63,716 nucleotides of DNA from Loigolactobacillus zhaoyuanensis (GCF_003946385.1 NZ_RHOE01000008.1:1-63716); one strand, 5' to 3'; positions 1 to 10,061 are shown, counted from the stretch's first letter. A program made the numbers and translations. The notes: generated by a model not told the origin, from the letters alone.

Positions 1-60
1 AGAACATACCTTAGCAGCGTAGAAATATTTACTTTTGTCTAACTTTTGTGTTGCACTTCA
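1..60. mobile_element. possible end of an IS30-like element at the window edge
   Basis: Read on the minus strand, positions 58-49 give AAGTGCAACA, the same motif that lies at 63586-63595 next to the transposase remnant at the other end. Both copies face inward into the truncated element. No transposase codons can be read in these 60 bases, so this is only a candidate terminal inverted repeat. Confidence 0.3.
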
Positions 61-94
61 AAAAGAAGCCTAACAATGTTAGGCTTCTTTTTTA
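61..94 (-). terminator. intrinsic terminator downstream of nth
   Basis: AAGAAGCCTAAC and GTTAGGCTTCTT form a perfect 12-bp stem with an A run on one side and a T run on the other. It closes the leftward asnS-dnaD-nth transcript and could work in both directions. Confidence 0.85.
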
Positions 95-96
95 CA

Positions 97-747
97 TTAT
101 TTTTTTAACCCTAGTCGGTGCTGGCCGTCAGCACACATGCCTAGTAACGGACATTGTGCGCATTTAGGCGTCCGCGCCAAACACTGGTAGCGACCAAAAT
201 AAATCATTTGGTGATGGGCTGTGATCCACAATTCTTGCGGCAATAACTTCATTAGTCGCTGCTCAATTTCCAGAACCGTTGCTTTTTGTGGTACCATATG
301 CAGCCGTTTAGTCACGCGCGTCACATGGGTATCCACCGCAAATGCTGGAATGCCAAAGGCATCCGCTAAGACCACGTCAGCGGTTTTACGGCCGACGCCG
401 GGTAATTGCATTAAATCAGCTCTTGTCCGCGGGACGACCCCGTTAAAGTCGTCTAACAAGGCCTGACTAGCCGCCTTCATGTGCTTGGCTTTATTACGGT
501 ACAACCCAATACTACGAATATCCTGTTGCAACGCAGTTTCAGTTGCTGCTGCCATTGTCTGTGGATCCGGAAAATCAGTAAATAATTGCGGCGTCACTTT
601 ATTAACTGAAATATCGGTGGCCTGAGCACTAAGCATCACCGAGATCATATACTGAAATGGGGTCCGCGCATCTAGTGACGGCTGCGCATCGGGAAACATT
701 TCGCCCATGATCACAACCGCTTGCTGCGTTTGTTGTTTCGATAACAT
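97..747 (-). CDS. nth: endonuclease III (base-excision repair)
   Basis: DNA glycosylase/AP lyase that removes oxidised pyrimidines. 216 residues, the normal length. Visible features are the helix-hairpin-helix LPGVGRKTADVV with the catalytic Lys at 121, the catalytic Asp139 in VDTHVTR, and the C-terminal 4Fe-4S ligands Cys189/196/199/205 (C-x6-C-x2-C-x5-C). It is the last gene of the leftward asnS-dnaD-nth block and starts 16 bases after the dnaD stop, an arrangement known from Bacillus. The ATG follows a G-rich AGGGGGC site. Confidence 0.95.
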   Translation of the reverse strand: MLSKQQTQQAVVIMGEMFPDAQPSLDARTPFQYMISVMLSAQATDISVNKVTPQLFTDFPDPQTMAAATETALQQDIRSIGLYRNKAKHMKAASQALLDDFNGVVPRTRADLMQLPGVGRKTADVVLADAFGIPAFAVDTHVTRVTKRLHMVPQKATVLEIEQRLMKLLPQELWITAHHQMIYFGRYQCLARTPKCAQCPLLGMCADGQHRLGLKK

Positions 748-763
748 CCCTGTTGCCCCCTAA

Positions 764-1492
764 CTATTGCTTATCGTCATCAGTAGGTTCCGCCCAATTA
801 TACATTGGGATCTCAGGAATCGCGCTGGTGGGCTTTGCTGCTGCACTAGAACTAGCCTCTGGCTGTCGTTGCTGCCGTTTTTCCTGTTCGTGCTGAATTT
901 GTTGTTTGGTGGTCAAGTGCTTCCGTTCCCAACTCAACAAAATACGATCCATGTACTTTAAACTATAAGCTTGATTTAAAACTGCCTCACGTAAAGCCAG
1001 CGTCACGATATCCGCTTGGTAATGATCTTGATCCAACCAGGCCGCGATAGTTTCATACTCCATCGGCGACAGCGGTCGACCAAATTCAGTTTCAATTTGT
1101 TCAAATAACTGCTGCCGCGAGTTGGTTGTTTTCTGTTCAACGACTTGCTGGTTTTGCTGACTGAGATAAGTCGCCAATTTCCGATACATTAGCGCGAAAT
1201 CATACTGATCTTGGCTGCGGCCTTGTTTGTCCTGTGTCGTATCAATAGTTAAAATTTTCTTTTGGATCATGCGGTGAATAATTTGATAAACCTGCGTGCT
1301 GGAAAGACGTAACCGTTGAGCAATAGTCACCATTTCTGGGAAGTGGTCACCGGCATCGTAAAAACTTTTTAACTCTAGATAAACTAAAAATTCGTCATTA
1401 GTAATGCCTAATTCATGAAAGTGCGCCAGCAATAAACTGGAAACAGTTGTCTGCCCAGCATTAATAAATTGTTGCATAAAGGTATCGTCCAT
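764..1492 (-). CDS. dnaD: primosomal protein DnaD
   Basis: Helicase-loading protein acting with DnaA/DnaB in Firmicute replication initiation and restart. The N-terminal winged helix (about residues 1-100; LLLAHFHELGITNDEFLVYL) is followed by the DnaD/DnaB2 domain with FGRPLSPMEYETI and the terminal YMDRILLSWERK motif. The C-terminal tail is Gln/Ala-rich and ends PMYNWAEP, as in Bacillus DnaD. The ATG at 1492 is chosen because AAAGGATGG lies 4 bases upstream and family alignments begin near MDDTFMQQF; an 18-codon upstream extension is open but has no ribosome site. Flanked by asnS and nth. Confidence 0.92.
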   Translation of the reverse strand: MDDTFMQQFINAGQTTVSSLLLAHFHELGITNDEFLVYLELKSFYDAGDHFPEMVTIAQRLRLSSTQVYQIIHRMIQKKILTIDTTQDKQGRSQDQYDFALMYRKLATYLSQQNQQVVEQKTTNSRQQLFEQIETEFGRPLSPMEYETIAAWLDQDHYQADIVTLALREAVLNQAYSLKYMDRILLSWERKHLTTKQQIQHEQEKRQQRQPEASSSAAAKPTSAIPEIPMYNWAEPTDDDKQ

Positions 1493-1511
1493 ACTGCCAT
1501 CCTTTTCTAAC

Positions 1512-1567
1512 AAAAAAAGCGCCGCAATTGAACCAATTCCGTTCAATGTGCCTAACGCTTTTTTATT
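1512..1567 (-). terminator. hairpin terminator between asnS and dnaD
   Basis: On the minus strand AAAAAAGCG pairs with CGCTTTTTTT, with an inner TTGAAC/GTTCAA stem, just after the asnS stop and before the dnaD ribosome site. It may attenuate read-through from asnS into dnaD. Confidence 0.6.
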
Positions 1568-1569
1568 GC

Positions 1570-2868
1570 TTATGGGTAAATGCGGTTCAACAAGCGTGGG
1601 AACGGAATCGTTTCACGAACATGATCGACGCCACAGATCCACGTCAATGCCCGCTCTAAGCCAAGCCCAAAGCCAGCATGCGGCACACTACCATACTTAC
1701 GCAGATCTAAATACCAGCTATATTCCTCAGGATCCAAGCCAGCTTGCTTGATCTGCTCCAACAAGTAGTTATAGTCAGTTGCCCGTTCACTACCACCGAT
1801 AATTTCGCCATAACCTTCTGGCGCCAACAAATCGGCACAAATGACCACGTCTTCACGAGTTGGATGTGGCTTCATGTAAAATGGTTTGATCTTCTTTGGA
1901 TAGTTTAAAACGAAAACAGGCTGTTCAAACTGATCAGCTAAGAAAGTTTCTTCCGGTGAACCGAAATCGACGCCCCATTCTACATCAAAATTATTTTTCT
2001 GCAACAGTGTGACCGCATCATCATAACTGATCCGTTGATAAGGTAACTTAGTATAGCGTTTAAGTACGTCCTTATCTCGTTCCAGTAGATCCAATTCATA
2101 ATCACAATGATCGAGCACATTTTGAATTAAATAGGCCACGTATTCTTCTTGAACCTCCAAACTCTGTTCTTGATGGATAAATGCCATTTCTGGTTCTAAC
2201 ATCCAAAATTCAATCAAGTGCCGCCGGGTCTTAGATTCCTCAGCTCGGAAAGTAGGACCAAAGGTGAAGACTTTATCAAAAGCAAGAGCACCCGCTTCAG
2301 CGTATAACTGACCACTTTGTGACAAGTAAGCATCATGGCCAAAGTATTCCGTATGGAACAATTCCGTGGTGCCTTCTGGGGCGCTACCAGTTAAAATCGG
2401 CGCGTCCATTTTAATGAAGCCGCGGGCATTGAAGAATTCATAGCTGGCGCGAATCACTTCGTTACGGATCTTCATGATTGCAAATGGCCGCCGCGAACGT
2501 AGCCATAAATGACGATGATCAAGTAGAAAATCAACACCGTGCTCTTTAGGCGTAATTGGATAGCCTTCACTTTCACCAACTAATTCAAGATTAGAGATCT
2601 CGATCTCATAACCAAACTTCGACCGTGTATCTTGGTGGATCGTGCCATACACCCACATGCTAGCTTCTTGATGTAATTGCTTCCCTAATTGGAAAATTTC
2701 TTCACTAACGGCAGCTTTAACTAAAACGCCCTGGAAAAAAGCAGTCCCATCGCGTAATTGTAGGAAAGCAATTTTCCCGCTGGAGCGCTTATCGGTTAAC
2801 CAAGCCCCGATTTTGACCTCTTCATCGACATGATTTTTTGCGTCAATGATATTAATTTGTTGAACCAT
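1570..2868 (-). CDS. asnS: asparaginyl-tRNA synthetase
   Basis: Class IIb aminoacyl-tRNA synthetase charging tRNA-Asn. 432 residues, typical length. The N-terminal OB-fold anticodon-binding domain (about 15-110; [17 protein letters not shown]) precedes the catalytic core with motif 2 ([19 protein letters not shown]) and motif 3 ([19 protein letters not shown]). The ATG follows AGGGGAAATTCTTAA. The Shine-Dalgarno is supplied by the end of a dispersed repeat (2880-3133) that fills the gap to aspB. No T-box leader was seen. Confidence 0.96.
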   Translation of the reverse strand: MVQQINIIDAKNHVDEEVKIGAWLTDKRSSGKIAFLQLRDGTAFFQGVLVKAAVSEEIFQLGKQLHQEASMWVYGTIHQDTRSKFGYEIEISNLELVGESEGYPITPKEHGVDFLLDHRHLWLRSRRPFAIMKIRNEVIRASYEFFNARGFIKMDAPILTGSAPEGTTELFHTEYFGHDAYLSQSGQLYAEAGALAFDKVFTFGPTFRAEESKTRRHLIEFWMLEPEMAFIHQEQSLEVQEEYVAYLIQNVLDHCDYELDLLERDKDVLKRYTKLPYQRISYDDAVTLLQKNNFDVEWGVDFGSPEETFLADQFEQPVFVLNYPKKIKPFYMKPHPTREDVVICADLLAPEGYGEIIGGSERATDYNYLLEQIKQAGLDPEEYSWYLDLRKYGSVPHAGFGLGLERALTWICGVDHVRETIPFPRLLNRIYP

Positions 2869-2879
2869 TTAAGAATTTC

Positions 2880-3133
2880 CCCTATCTCACTATTTTATGG
2901 TGCTTTTTTCTAAAGTAAAAAGCGTTGATGTTCGTGGCGGTGCGACTTGGACTTGCCGTACTTTGGCATAGTCCAATCGACAACGGAAAGTAAGCTGTAC
3001 CTGATTTAAAATGAACTATTAGCTCACATTTGCTAGTAGTGTTACTAAGAACGAGCGCCAGTATCCATTCAACTTAGGCAAAAATCGCCTAGTTGAAACA
3101 TGGCCCTATCTCACTATTTTATGGTGCTTTTTA
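2880..3133. repeat. dispersed repeat gamma, copy 1, carrying an alpha insertion
   Basis: The segment is bounded by two direct copies of CTATCTCACTATTTTATGG (2882 and 3108). A second, shorter copy is at 14682-14813. Inside are a hairpin at 3068-3097 (TTCAACT...AGTTGAA) and a complete 118/119-bp alpha unit (2943-3061). Without alpha the length is about 135 bp, matching the 132-bp copy 2. Its right-to-left reading ends in GTGAGATAGGGG, which serves as the asnS ribosome site. Confidence 0.75.
2943..3061 (+). repeat. 118-bp alpha repeat, copy 1
   Basis: 119 bases from CGACTTGGACTT to AACGAGCGCCAG, preceded by TG and followed by TA. It begins with hairpin TTGGACT-TGCC...GGCA-T-AGTCCAA. It interrupts the gamma repeat: copy 2 at 14741 reads GGCGATG-CCATTCAACT without it. 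Confidence 0.8.
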
Positions 3134-3148
3134 CTGCAGCAACTAGTT

Positions 3149-4339
3149 CTACTGGTTACTTTTGGTTTGAATGAAGTCAGCTAATCGTTGATAGGCAGCC
3201 AACAATGACGCTTGATCATTTGCGTAACTGATGCGGATGTGATCAGGTTGACCAAATGCTCGGCCAGGGACCACCGCCACGTGAGCCTCTTCTAGCAGGC
3301 CGTCAACGAATGCCTCTGTCGTCGCATACCCGCATAACGCAACCGCGCGCTTAACATTAGGAAATAAATAAAAAGCGCCTTGAGGTTTTTCGGTTAATTC
3401 AAAACCAGGTAAACTTTGAATTTTAGGGAATAGAAGATTCAACCGCTGTTCAAAGGCTTGGCGCATGTCTTCTGTATCCTGCTGATCACCCGTTAAGGCT
3501 GCGATTGTAGCGTATTGTGACACTGTGGTTGGATTACCAGTGGCATGACTGGCAACCGTGGTCATTGCTTTGATGATCGCAGGGTCACCTAGGACATAGC
3601 CCATCCGCCAGCCGGTCATTGCATAAGTTTTGGAAACGCCGGTAACTAGTAGCGTGTTTTTACAGATAGCTTCACTTAAACCCACCATCGAGGTGAACTG
3701 ATTTCCATTATAAACTAAATTGCTATAAATTTCGTCAGAAATCAGTAAAATATCATGCGCCACGGCCCAATTCCCGATGGCAGTCAATTCAGCAGCTGTA
3801 TAGATCAACCCAGATGGATTCTGTGGTGAATTCAAAACCAGCGCTTGCGTCTTCGCTGACCGTGCTTTTTCCAAATCAGCGACAGTCACCTTATGGCCAG
3901 CCCCTGTTGTTGCAACAGAAATCGGTGTGCCGCCAGTTAAATTGACCTGTTCGGCATAGCTGACCCAAAATGGTGCCGGCAATAAAACCTCATCGCCAGG
4001 ATTCAAGATCACTTCAAAAATCAAATATAACGCAAACTTAGCGCCAGTAGTCGCAATGATTTGCTTATTGTCATAATGAACCCCTGTTTCAACCGCAATT
4101 CGCTGTCCAATCGCGGTTTTTAATTCTGGCAACCCGCCAGCTGGTGTATAAAAGCTGGTCTTGCCTGAACGAATAGCTTCAATGGCCGCTGTCTGAATAT
4201 AGTCAGGCGTTACAAAATCAGGCTCCCCGATTGCTAGATTTATAACGTCGATCCCGTTAGCGATCATTTCCTTAGTTTTAGCCGACGTTGCCAACGTGGC
4301 TGATGGTTGCACCTTCATTACATTTTTCGATAGTGTCAT
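3149..4339 (-). CDS. aspB: class I/II pyridoxal-phosphate aminotransferase (aspartate aminotransferase type)
   Basis: Transaminase interconverting aspartate/2-oxoglutarate with oxaloacetate/glutamate. About 396 residues. The PLP-binding lysine lies in GVSKTYAMTGWRMGY; other family motifs are NSPQNPSGLIY, SDEIYSNLVY and the terminal HIRISYAND. The ATG at 4339 is preferred because GGGGAG sits 7 bases upstream; a TTG five codons earlier lacks a site. It follows the YpmB-like gene by a short gap, in the order of Bacillus ypmB-aspB-asnS. Confidence 0.93.
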   Translation of the reverse strand: MTLSKNVMKVQPSATLATSAKTKEMIANGIDVINLAIGEPDFVTPDYIQTAAIEAIRSGKTSFYTPAGGLPELKTAIGQRIAVETGVHYDNKQIIATTGAKFALYLIFEVILNPGDEVLLPAPFWVSYAEQVNLTGGTPISVATTGAGHKVTVADLEKARSAKTQALVLNSPQNPSGLIYTAAELTAIGNWAVAHDILLISDEIYSNLVYNGNQFTSMVGLSEAICKNTLLVTGVSKTYAMTGWRMGYVLGDPAIIKAMTTVASHATGNPTTVSQYATIAALTGDQQDTEDMRQAFEQRLNLLFPKIQSLPGFELTEKPQGAFYLFPNVKRAVALCGYATTEAFVDGLLEEAHVAVVPGRAFGQPDHIRISYANDQASLLAAYQRLADFIQTKSNQ

Positions 4340-4356
4340 ACTATCACTCCCCAAAC

Positions 4357-4833
4357 CTATATATTTTTGATCAATTTAACTGACTTACCTGTTTTAAAAT
4401 CCAGTGTTTGGTAACCTAAATGGCCGTTTTTATCGGCAAAAGCGATCTCCCAAACTGGTTTTTTCTGATAAAGTCCTAGAGTTGCATTATAAACCTTTTT
4501 CGGTGCCTGCGTCCGCCAAACCTGTTTTAAGGCTGTATTCCGAGAAATGCCTGAGCTTTGATTCAACACGGTGATTTTGCCACCTTTTTGAGCAATGATC
4601 ACAAAAACGGGTTGCTGCTTCGTTTGCCCAGCAACTGTCAAATAACTTTGTTTACGGTTGAACCAATAAAAATCATCCACAGTGGTCACATGACCATATT
4701 TTTTGGCCAAGGTGACTGCTTCACGCCGCGCCGTCACTGCAGGTTTATTTGCTGCATGATAAATGAATAATGCACTGACAATGATCACTAAAATCACGCC
4801 AATTAAACTATATGATTTCCAATGTTTACGCAT
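4357..4833 (-). CDS. YpmB-like membrane-anchored DUF5590 protein
   Basis: 158 residues with one N-terminal transmembrane segment (about 9-27, SLIGVILVIIVSALFIYHAA), then a small extracytoplasmic domain related to the PepSY-like DUF5590 fold (VWEIAFADKNGHLGYQTLDF). The molecular role is unknown in the family. It lies between dinG and aspB, the position ypmB has in Bacillus, and was identified as much by synteny as by sequence. Confidence 0.8.
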   Translation of the reverse strand: MRKHWKSYSLIGVILVIIVSALFIYHAANKPAVTARREAVTLAKKYGHVTTVDDFYWFNRKQSYLTVAGQTKQQPVFVIIAQKGGKITVLNQSSGISRNTALKQVWRTQAPKKVYNATLGLYQKKPVWEIAFADKNGHLGYQTLDFKTGKSVKLIKNI

Positions 4834-4926
4834 GATTTCCCCTCTACATGGCTTTAGCTGTCAATAAAGTCGTCTTCTTAATTAATTATTATAGCAGATT
4901 TTACCACATCGTTTAGCCTGAAAATT

Positions 4927-7773
4927 TTAAACTTTTCTTGCGAAAAATTCATTAGCCGCCGTTGCTACTTCGGTGAGGCTGGCAGTTGTTTTTGGCAATG
5001 AGGCTGGCAAGGTTTTAAGCATCCTTTTGCCATAAGATGTCGTTACAATACGATCATCAAGTATGACCATCACTCCGCGGTCATCACTGGTACGAATCAG
5101 CCGACCAAAGCCCTGCCGCAGCCGTAATGTGGCCTTCGGCAAAGCTTCCTGGAAAAATGGGTTGCGCTTGGCCGCAGTTAGTTTCTGGTAGCGTGCTTGC
5201 GTTAAAATACCATCCGGCGCTTCAAACGGTAGCCGTGCGATCACTAATTGTTCCAATGCTTCCTTAGGCAGATCAATGCCTTCCCAAAAACTGCCGGTAC
5301 CTAGCAGTATGCCGCGCCGACTGAGGCTAAATCGTTTGGTGATCCGCTCTTTACTGCCAGTCATCCCTTGCGCAAAAATTTCTCGTTCTAGTGGCAAGTT
5401 GGTCTGCAACAACGCGTGATAAACTTCCGCGATCATTTGCAAAGAGTTAAACAAAACCAATGTTTGGCGCTGATTATCATGGGTCAACTGATAAACAGCG
5501 TGGGCGACGTAAGTGGTGTAGGCGTGATCTGCGGCACCGCGAATCGCTGGACCATCATTGACCACAAAAAAGGCCGCCTGGCGTTTATAACGAAATGGAC
5601 TGGCAAATCGCTTCTCCACCACTGCCATATCGGTCAAGCCCATTTGTTGCTTAAAATAATCAAATTTGTGTGCCACCGTTAATGTAGCACCCGTAAAGAC
5701 TGGTGGCGCAAAATGTGCTAGCAGCTGTGCCACTAGTGGGGTAACATCCAAGCGACTAATTTGTAACGTTAGGCTGGCGGCGTCACCATAATCCTTAGAA
5801 GTCAGCCAGACTAGCTGGCCGCCGTCATGATCAAGTAATTGAGTAAAAACCGTTCGTAACAGGCTGCGTACTTGAAGCAATTCTTGCAATTGTTGTTCAA
5901 AGTTAAGCCATAATTTTTGTTCACTGACTAACCAACTGGCTTGTTCACTTAACAAGCGCTGACTTAGCTTATCCGCCATTAATAAACAATCGTTAAGTAA
6001 GCGGCGTAGCTTCTGGCCGGCACCTTGATTAGTTTCCACCCAATCCGCCAACTCAGCTGGCTTCAGTGGTCGTTCGATGAAACCATTACGCCGATCAGCT
6101 GCGATCTGGTCAACAATAAAGTCGGTGTACAACTGGGTCTGTAGCTGCAACAGTAGCTCACCGAACTCGGTAAGCCCATAGTCTAACGCCGCGATATTAT
6201 AACTGGCCACTGGATCAGCGGCTAACAAGCTAGTCAGCGTCGGCTGTGTCGATTTACCAGCCAGAGATTTATGTAGTCGTTTTAGTAGCTGCATGATCGC
6301 GCCGCCGATAATTTGTTGACTGCTAGCCTTCAAAGCCGCATCTGGTAATTGTTGCGCTTCATCGACAACTAAATAACTGCCGGCCGCGAAAAAGTGTTCA
6401 TCATTGGCGTGCTGACTTAAGAAGGCATGATTAGTCACTAATACATCAGCTTGCTGCTGTTGCTTCCGCGCCGCCAACCAAAAGTCATCCGCCGCAAATG
6501 GTGCATCTTGTGCGATAATTTCGTGACTGTGATGACTGATCTCCGCAAATAACGGTGAATGATAAGTTGTTAAATGCAATTCAGCAAAATCACCCGTTTT
6601 AGTCATCGTCAACCAGACTAATAACTGCATTTTCAATAACTGGGTCTGCTTAACGTTATCCGCCACTTCCAATGACTGACTGAATTTAGCCAGATCAATG
6701 TAGTGTTGCGGACTTTTAACGATCGCCGCCTGTAGATTGACGTCTAAAAGCTGATTTAGCAGTGGTACCGTTTGCTGAACAAATTGAGTCTGCAACACAG
6801 CGGTCGACGTACTGACTACTAATTGTTGCTTGCCTTGCAGCAAAAAACTAAAGGGCAATAAATAACCCAGTGACTTACCTAAGCCAGTGGCGGCCTCCAA
6901 AATCATCGATTGTGGCTGCTGCGTATAGTTTGTATAGATCAGATCCATCATTTTACCTTGGGTTTTACGCCATTTCAATAGCGGCTGCAAATAGTGTTTC
7001 TTTGCCGCGTCTGTATCTGGGTAAGGTTTAGTCGTGGTGGTCAAACGCGTTGCGGCGATCACTTTTTTACGGAGGGCCAACCCGTGACTAACATACAAGT
7101 ATTCTGGCAATACGGTGTCATTCTGCTGGGCGTGTAACGCAAAATAAGCACTAGTCTCCCGCGCCGAGCGTGTGGCGCATTTAGCCAAGGCTTGGCGTGT
7201 CACCAGCGGCAAATTGGCCAAGCGCTGACTGAGCGCAATAAATAATTGCGCCGTGACCAACGCATCACTATCAGCTTGGTGCGGATTAGTGTGCTCGATC
7301 GCTAATAATTGAGTCAAATCACTGAGCCGGTAACTGACCGCGGTCGGCAATAAAATTTGTGCCAACTCCACGGTGTCAACGGCCGCTAACTTAAGAGCTG
7401 GCTGCCCCACCCGTTGCAATTCAGCATCCAAAAAAGGATAGTCAAAATTTACATTGTGGGCTACAAAAATAGTCTCGCGCAGTAACCGACTAATGGTTGG
7501 CGCCACGTCTTCAAAATACGGGGCCACCTTTAAGCGCCGCGCTGTTAAGTGCGTCAATTGTAAAATAGTCGGCGGCACTTCCCGCTCGGGATTAATATCT
7601 AAAGCAATTTGATCAATGACTTGGCCATGTTGTACCAAGGCGCAACCGAATTGGATGATTCGATCACCGTTTTTTACGCTAGTGCCGGTAGTTTCTAAAT
7701 CAACGATGGCGTAGATCGAGTCTTTATTCATGGTCGGCATCTGGTCTCTTTTCTTTGAGTTTACTAGTAGCAT
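4927..7773 (-). CDS. dinG: DinG-type helicase with N-terminal DEDDh exonuclease domain
   Basis: Superfamily 2 helicase fused to a 3'-5' exonuclease. The N-terminal exonuclease motifs are VDLETTGT, HNVNFDYPFLD and HQADSDALVTA. The helicase half has Walker A EAATGLGKSLGYLLP, the DEAH-box variant LVVDEAQQLPD, and late motifs GSFWEGIDLP and QGFGRLIRTSDDRG. The XPD-type four-cysteine Fe-S cluster is not apparent, as usual for Firmicute DinG. The start is uncertain: ATG 7773 follows AGGTGG at 11 bases, while homologues align from MNKDSIYAIVD (ATG 7731), which has no good ribosome site. Confidence 0.92.
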   Translation of the reverse strand: MLLVNSKKRDQMPTMNKDSIYAIVDLETTGTSVKNGDRIIQFGCALVQHGQVIDQIALDINPEREVPPTILQLTHLTARRLKVAPYFEDVAPTISRLLRETIFVAHNVNFDYPFLDAELQRVGQPALKLAAVDTVELAQILLPTAVSYRLSDLTQLLAIEHTNPHQADSDALVTAQLFIALSQRLANLPLVTRQALAKCATRSARETSAYFALHAQQNDTVLPEYLYVSHGLALRKKVIAATRLTTTTKPYPDTDAAKKHYLQPLLKWRKTQGKMMDLIYTNYTQQPQSMILEAATGLGKSLGYLLPFSFLLQGKQQLVVSTSTAVLQTQFVQQTVPLLNQLLDVNLQAAIVKSPQHYIDLAKFSQSLEVADNVKQTQLLKMQLLVWLTMTKTGDFAELHLTTYHSPLFAEISHHSHEIIAQDAPFAADDFWLAARKQQQQADVLVTNHAFLSQHANDEHFFAAGSYLVVDEAQQLPDAALKASSQQIIGGAIMQLLKRLHKSLAGKSTQPTLTSLLAADPVASYNIAALDYGLTEFGELLLQLQTQLYTDFIVDQIAADRRNGFIERPLKPAELADWVETNQGAGQKLRRLLNDCLLMADKLSQRLLSEQASWLVSEQKLWLNFEQQLQELLQVRSLLRTVFTQLLDHDGGQLVWLTSKDYGDAASLTLQISRLDVTPLVAQLLAHFAPPVFTGATLTVAHKFDYFKQQMGLTDMAVVEKRFASPFRYKRQAAFFVVNDGPAIRGAADHAYTTYVAHAVYQLTHDNQRQTLVLFNSLQMIAEVYHALLQTNLPLEREIFAQGMTGSKERITKRFSLSRRGILLGTGSFWEGIDLPKEALEQLVIARLPFEAPDGILTQARYQKLTAAKRNPFFQEALPKATLRLRQGFGRLIRTSDDRGVMVILDDRIVTTSYGKRMLKTLPASLPKTTASLTEVATAANEFFARKV

Positions 7774-8032
7774 ATTAGCATTTTCCACCTATAACGGCAA
7801 TTCAATTAGGTTGAACACTTATTTATATGAAAGCTATTTCATCTCTTTATAACTAGTATTTACTTTATTCACGACAATGTATAAACTATTGATGAGTGCA
7901 CAGATAAAATTAACTAAATGCAGCTTGAAATTAAGAACTTTATAACTGATCTAATCTAAACGTGTCTCAAAAGCGGCTTACTAAATGCTTTTTGAGATAT
8001 TCGCTAATTTAAAAATAGAAAAGAGTGGCGCA

Positions 8033-9004
8033 ATGACTTTAGAAAAAGGCATCGGTGTAAGCAACGCCAAAATCATTTTAATCGGTGAGCACGCTGCAGT
8101 TTATGGTAAGCCGGCGATCGTCGTGCCTTTAACGGCAGTTAAGCTGACCGCAGTAACCACCGCCATTGAACAAGGCCAATTAATTGAAAGTACTTACTAT
8201 ACTGGTCCGTTAGAACGGTCGATCAAAAGTTTCGCCGGCATCCGTAAATTGATCCAAACGATCTTGGCGCGGCTAAATCAGCGCCAAGCCAATTTTAAAA
8301 TGACCATTACCAGCGAGATCCCAGCTGAACGCGGCATGGGTTCCTCTGCTGCAACTGCAATTGCCGTTATCCGCAGTTTATATAGCTTTTTTGGTCAGAA
8401 AATCAATCGGGCGATGTTACTTGAACTAGCAAATGTTGCCGAAAAAATCACCCATGGCGATCCCAGTGGTATGGACGCAGCAACTACCAGTGCCACGGCA
8501 CCAATTTGGTTCGTTAAAGGTCAAGCCAGTTACAACTTACCAATTAACTTAGATGGTAATTTAGTGATCGCCGATAGTGGTATCCGCGGCCAAACTGGTC
8601 CCGCGGTGGCAACTGTTCGCGAACGGATGGCTGATTTCCCGCAAGAAACCGCAGTCTTCATGGATCAATTAGCTGAGCTAGCGACATCGACTCGCAACGC
8701 CATTGCTTCACAGCAACTGGCCCAAGTCGGCCAAAACTTCACCAGCGCCCAATTGATTCTACAAACTTTAGGTGTCAGTAATCAAACCATCGACCACTTG
8801 GTTTTCGTGGCTCAACGCAATGGCAGTCTTGGTACTAAATTAACCGGTGGTGGTCGCGGTGGCTGTATTATCGCTTTAACCGCCGATCAGGCTAATACGG
8901 ATCGACTATTAGCTGCTTTAAGGGCTGAAGGTGTCACTCAGACCTGGATCCAGCCGCTCGCTCACCTCAATCAACTAACGAATCGAGAATTGGACTATGA
9001 ATAA
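8033..9004 (+). CDS. mvk: mevalonate kinase
   Basis: GHMP-family kinase making 5-phosphomevalonate, the first kinase of the mevalonate pathway. Motif 1 is ILIGEHAAVYGKPAIVVPL, the ATP-binding motif 2 is AERGMGSSAATAIAVI, and motif 3 is LTGGGRGGC near the end. The start at 8033 (MTLEKGIGV) follows AAAGAGTGGCGCA; an earlier in-frame ATG adds 16 residues without homology. First gene of a four-gene operon; its stop overlaps mvaD by 8 bases. Confidence 0.94.
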   Translation: MTLEKGIGVSNAKIILIGEHAAVYGKPAIVVPLTAVKLTAVTTAIEQGQLIESTYYTGPLERSIKSFAGIRKLIQTILARLNQRQANFKMTITSEIPAERGMGSSAATAIAVIRSLYSFFGQKINRAMLLELANVAEKITHGDPSGMDAATTSATAPIWFVKGQASYNLPINLDGNLVIADSGIRGQTGPAVATVRERMADFPQETAVFMDQLAELATSTRNAIASQQLAQVGQNFTSAQLILQTLGVSNQTIDHLVFVAQRNGSLGTKLTGGGRGGCIIALTADQANTDRLLAALRAEGVTQTWIQPLAHLNQLTNRELDYE

Positions 9005-9971
9005 ATCAATTACGGCCCGTGCTCACACAAATATTGCACTGATCAAATATTGGGGTAAAGCTGATCCTAAATTGATCATCCCGCAAAATAGCAGTCTATC
9101 GCTCACGCTAGAACCATTTTATACCGATACCACCGTTCAATTTTTGCCAACACTGGACCAGGATCAAATTAGTATTGATGGTCAGCTACTAACGAATGTA
9201 GCCGGCCTGCGCGTACGGGAATTTTTAGATTTAGTCCGGCAACGAGCTGGTATTCAAACTTTTGCCCGCGTCGCTTCCACTAATCATGTCCCCACTGCTG
9301 CCGGCTTAGCCTCATCGGCTTCTGGCTTTGCGGCTTTAGCTGCTGCCGCCAGTAAAGCTGCTGGACTTGAACTAAGTTTGCCCGAATTATCGCGCTTAGC
9401 TCGCCGCGGTTCTGGCTCGGCGACCCGCTCAATTTATGGCGGCTTTGTTGAATGGCAAAAAGGCCACAATGATGCCGATTCGCTGGCGCTCCCTTTTCAA
9501 GAAAATATTGATTTTGACATCCAAATGATTGCTATTTTGCTAGACCCACGGCCGAAAAAAGTCGCTAGTCGCGCTGGAATGGCCCAAGTTGTTGCGACTT
9601 CGCCTTACTACGCCGCGTGGCCACCCACCGCTGAAAAAGACTTGCTGGCGATGAAAGCGGCAATTCTTAAAAAAGATTTAAATTTAATCGGACAATTAGC
9701 TGAAACTAACGCAATGAAGATGCACGCCACCACACTCAGCGCGAATCCGCCATTTACGTATTTTGAACCAGAAACGCTGCAAGCGATTGAAATAATTCAA
9801 AACTTGCGTAATAATGGTATTTCTTGTTATTATACTATGGATGCGGGTCCGAACGTGAAGGTTATTTGTTCGGCCAAGGAGACGCCCGCAATTCTTGCGC
9901 AGCTACGTCAACACTTCCCTGCCGATCATTTATTGGTGGCTAAGCCTGGCCCTGGCATTGCGTATATTTAG
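8997..9971 (+). CDS. mvaD: diphosphomevalonate decarboxylase
   Basis: Converts mevalonate 5-diphosphate to isopentenyl diphosphate with ATP. 324 residues. Family signatures are ALIKYWGKAD at the N-terminus, STNHVPTAAGLASSASGFAA (ATP loop), GSGSATRSIYGGFVEW, and YTMDAGPNVKV containing the catalytic Asp. It overlaps the 3' end of mvk by 8 bases, so translation is probably coupled. Confidence 0.95.
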   Translation: MNKSITARAHTNIALIKYWGKADPKLIIPQNSSLSLTLEPFYTDTTVQFLPTLDQDQISIDGQLLTNVAGLRVREFLDLVRQRAGIQTFARVASTNHVPTAAGLASSASGFAALAAAASKAAGLELSLPELSRLARRGSGSATRSIYGGFVEWQKGHNDADSLALPFQENIDFDIQMIAILLDPRPKKVASRAGMAQVVATSPYYAAWPPTAEKDLLAMKAAILKKDLNLIGQLAETNAMKMHATTLSANPPFTYFEPETLQAIEIIQNLRNNGISCYYTMDAGPNVKVICSAKETPAILAQLRQHFPADHLLVAKPGPGIAYI

Positions 9972-10061
9972 GGAGCATAACGAAAGCGTGCCAACTAAGT
10001 TAGAACGGCAGCTTTGGTTACACGCCCATATCTATTGTTGTGGTTGAAAGGAAATGATTGT

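Noticed and set aside
2869-3148. T-box leader upstream of asnS
   Set aside because: No AGGGTGGNACCGCG-type antiterminator motif or specifier loop was found; the region is occupied by repeats gamma and alpha.
7985-8032. Earlier ATG for mevalonate kinase
   Set aside because: The added 16 residues do not match the family and no ribosome site precedes them; ATG 8033 has one.
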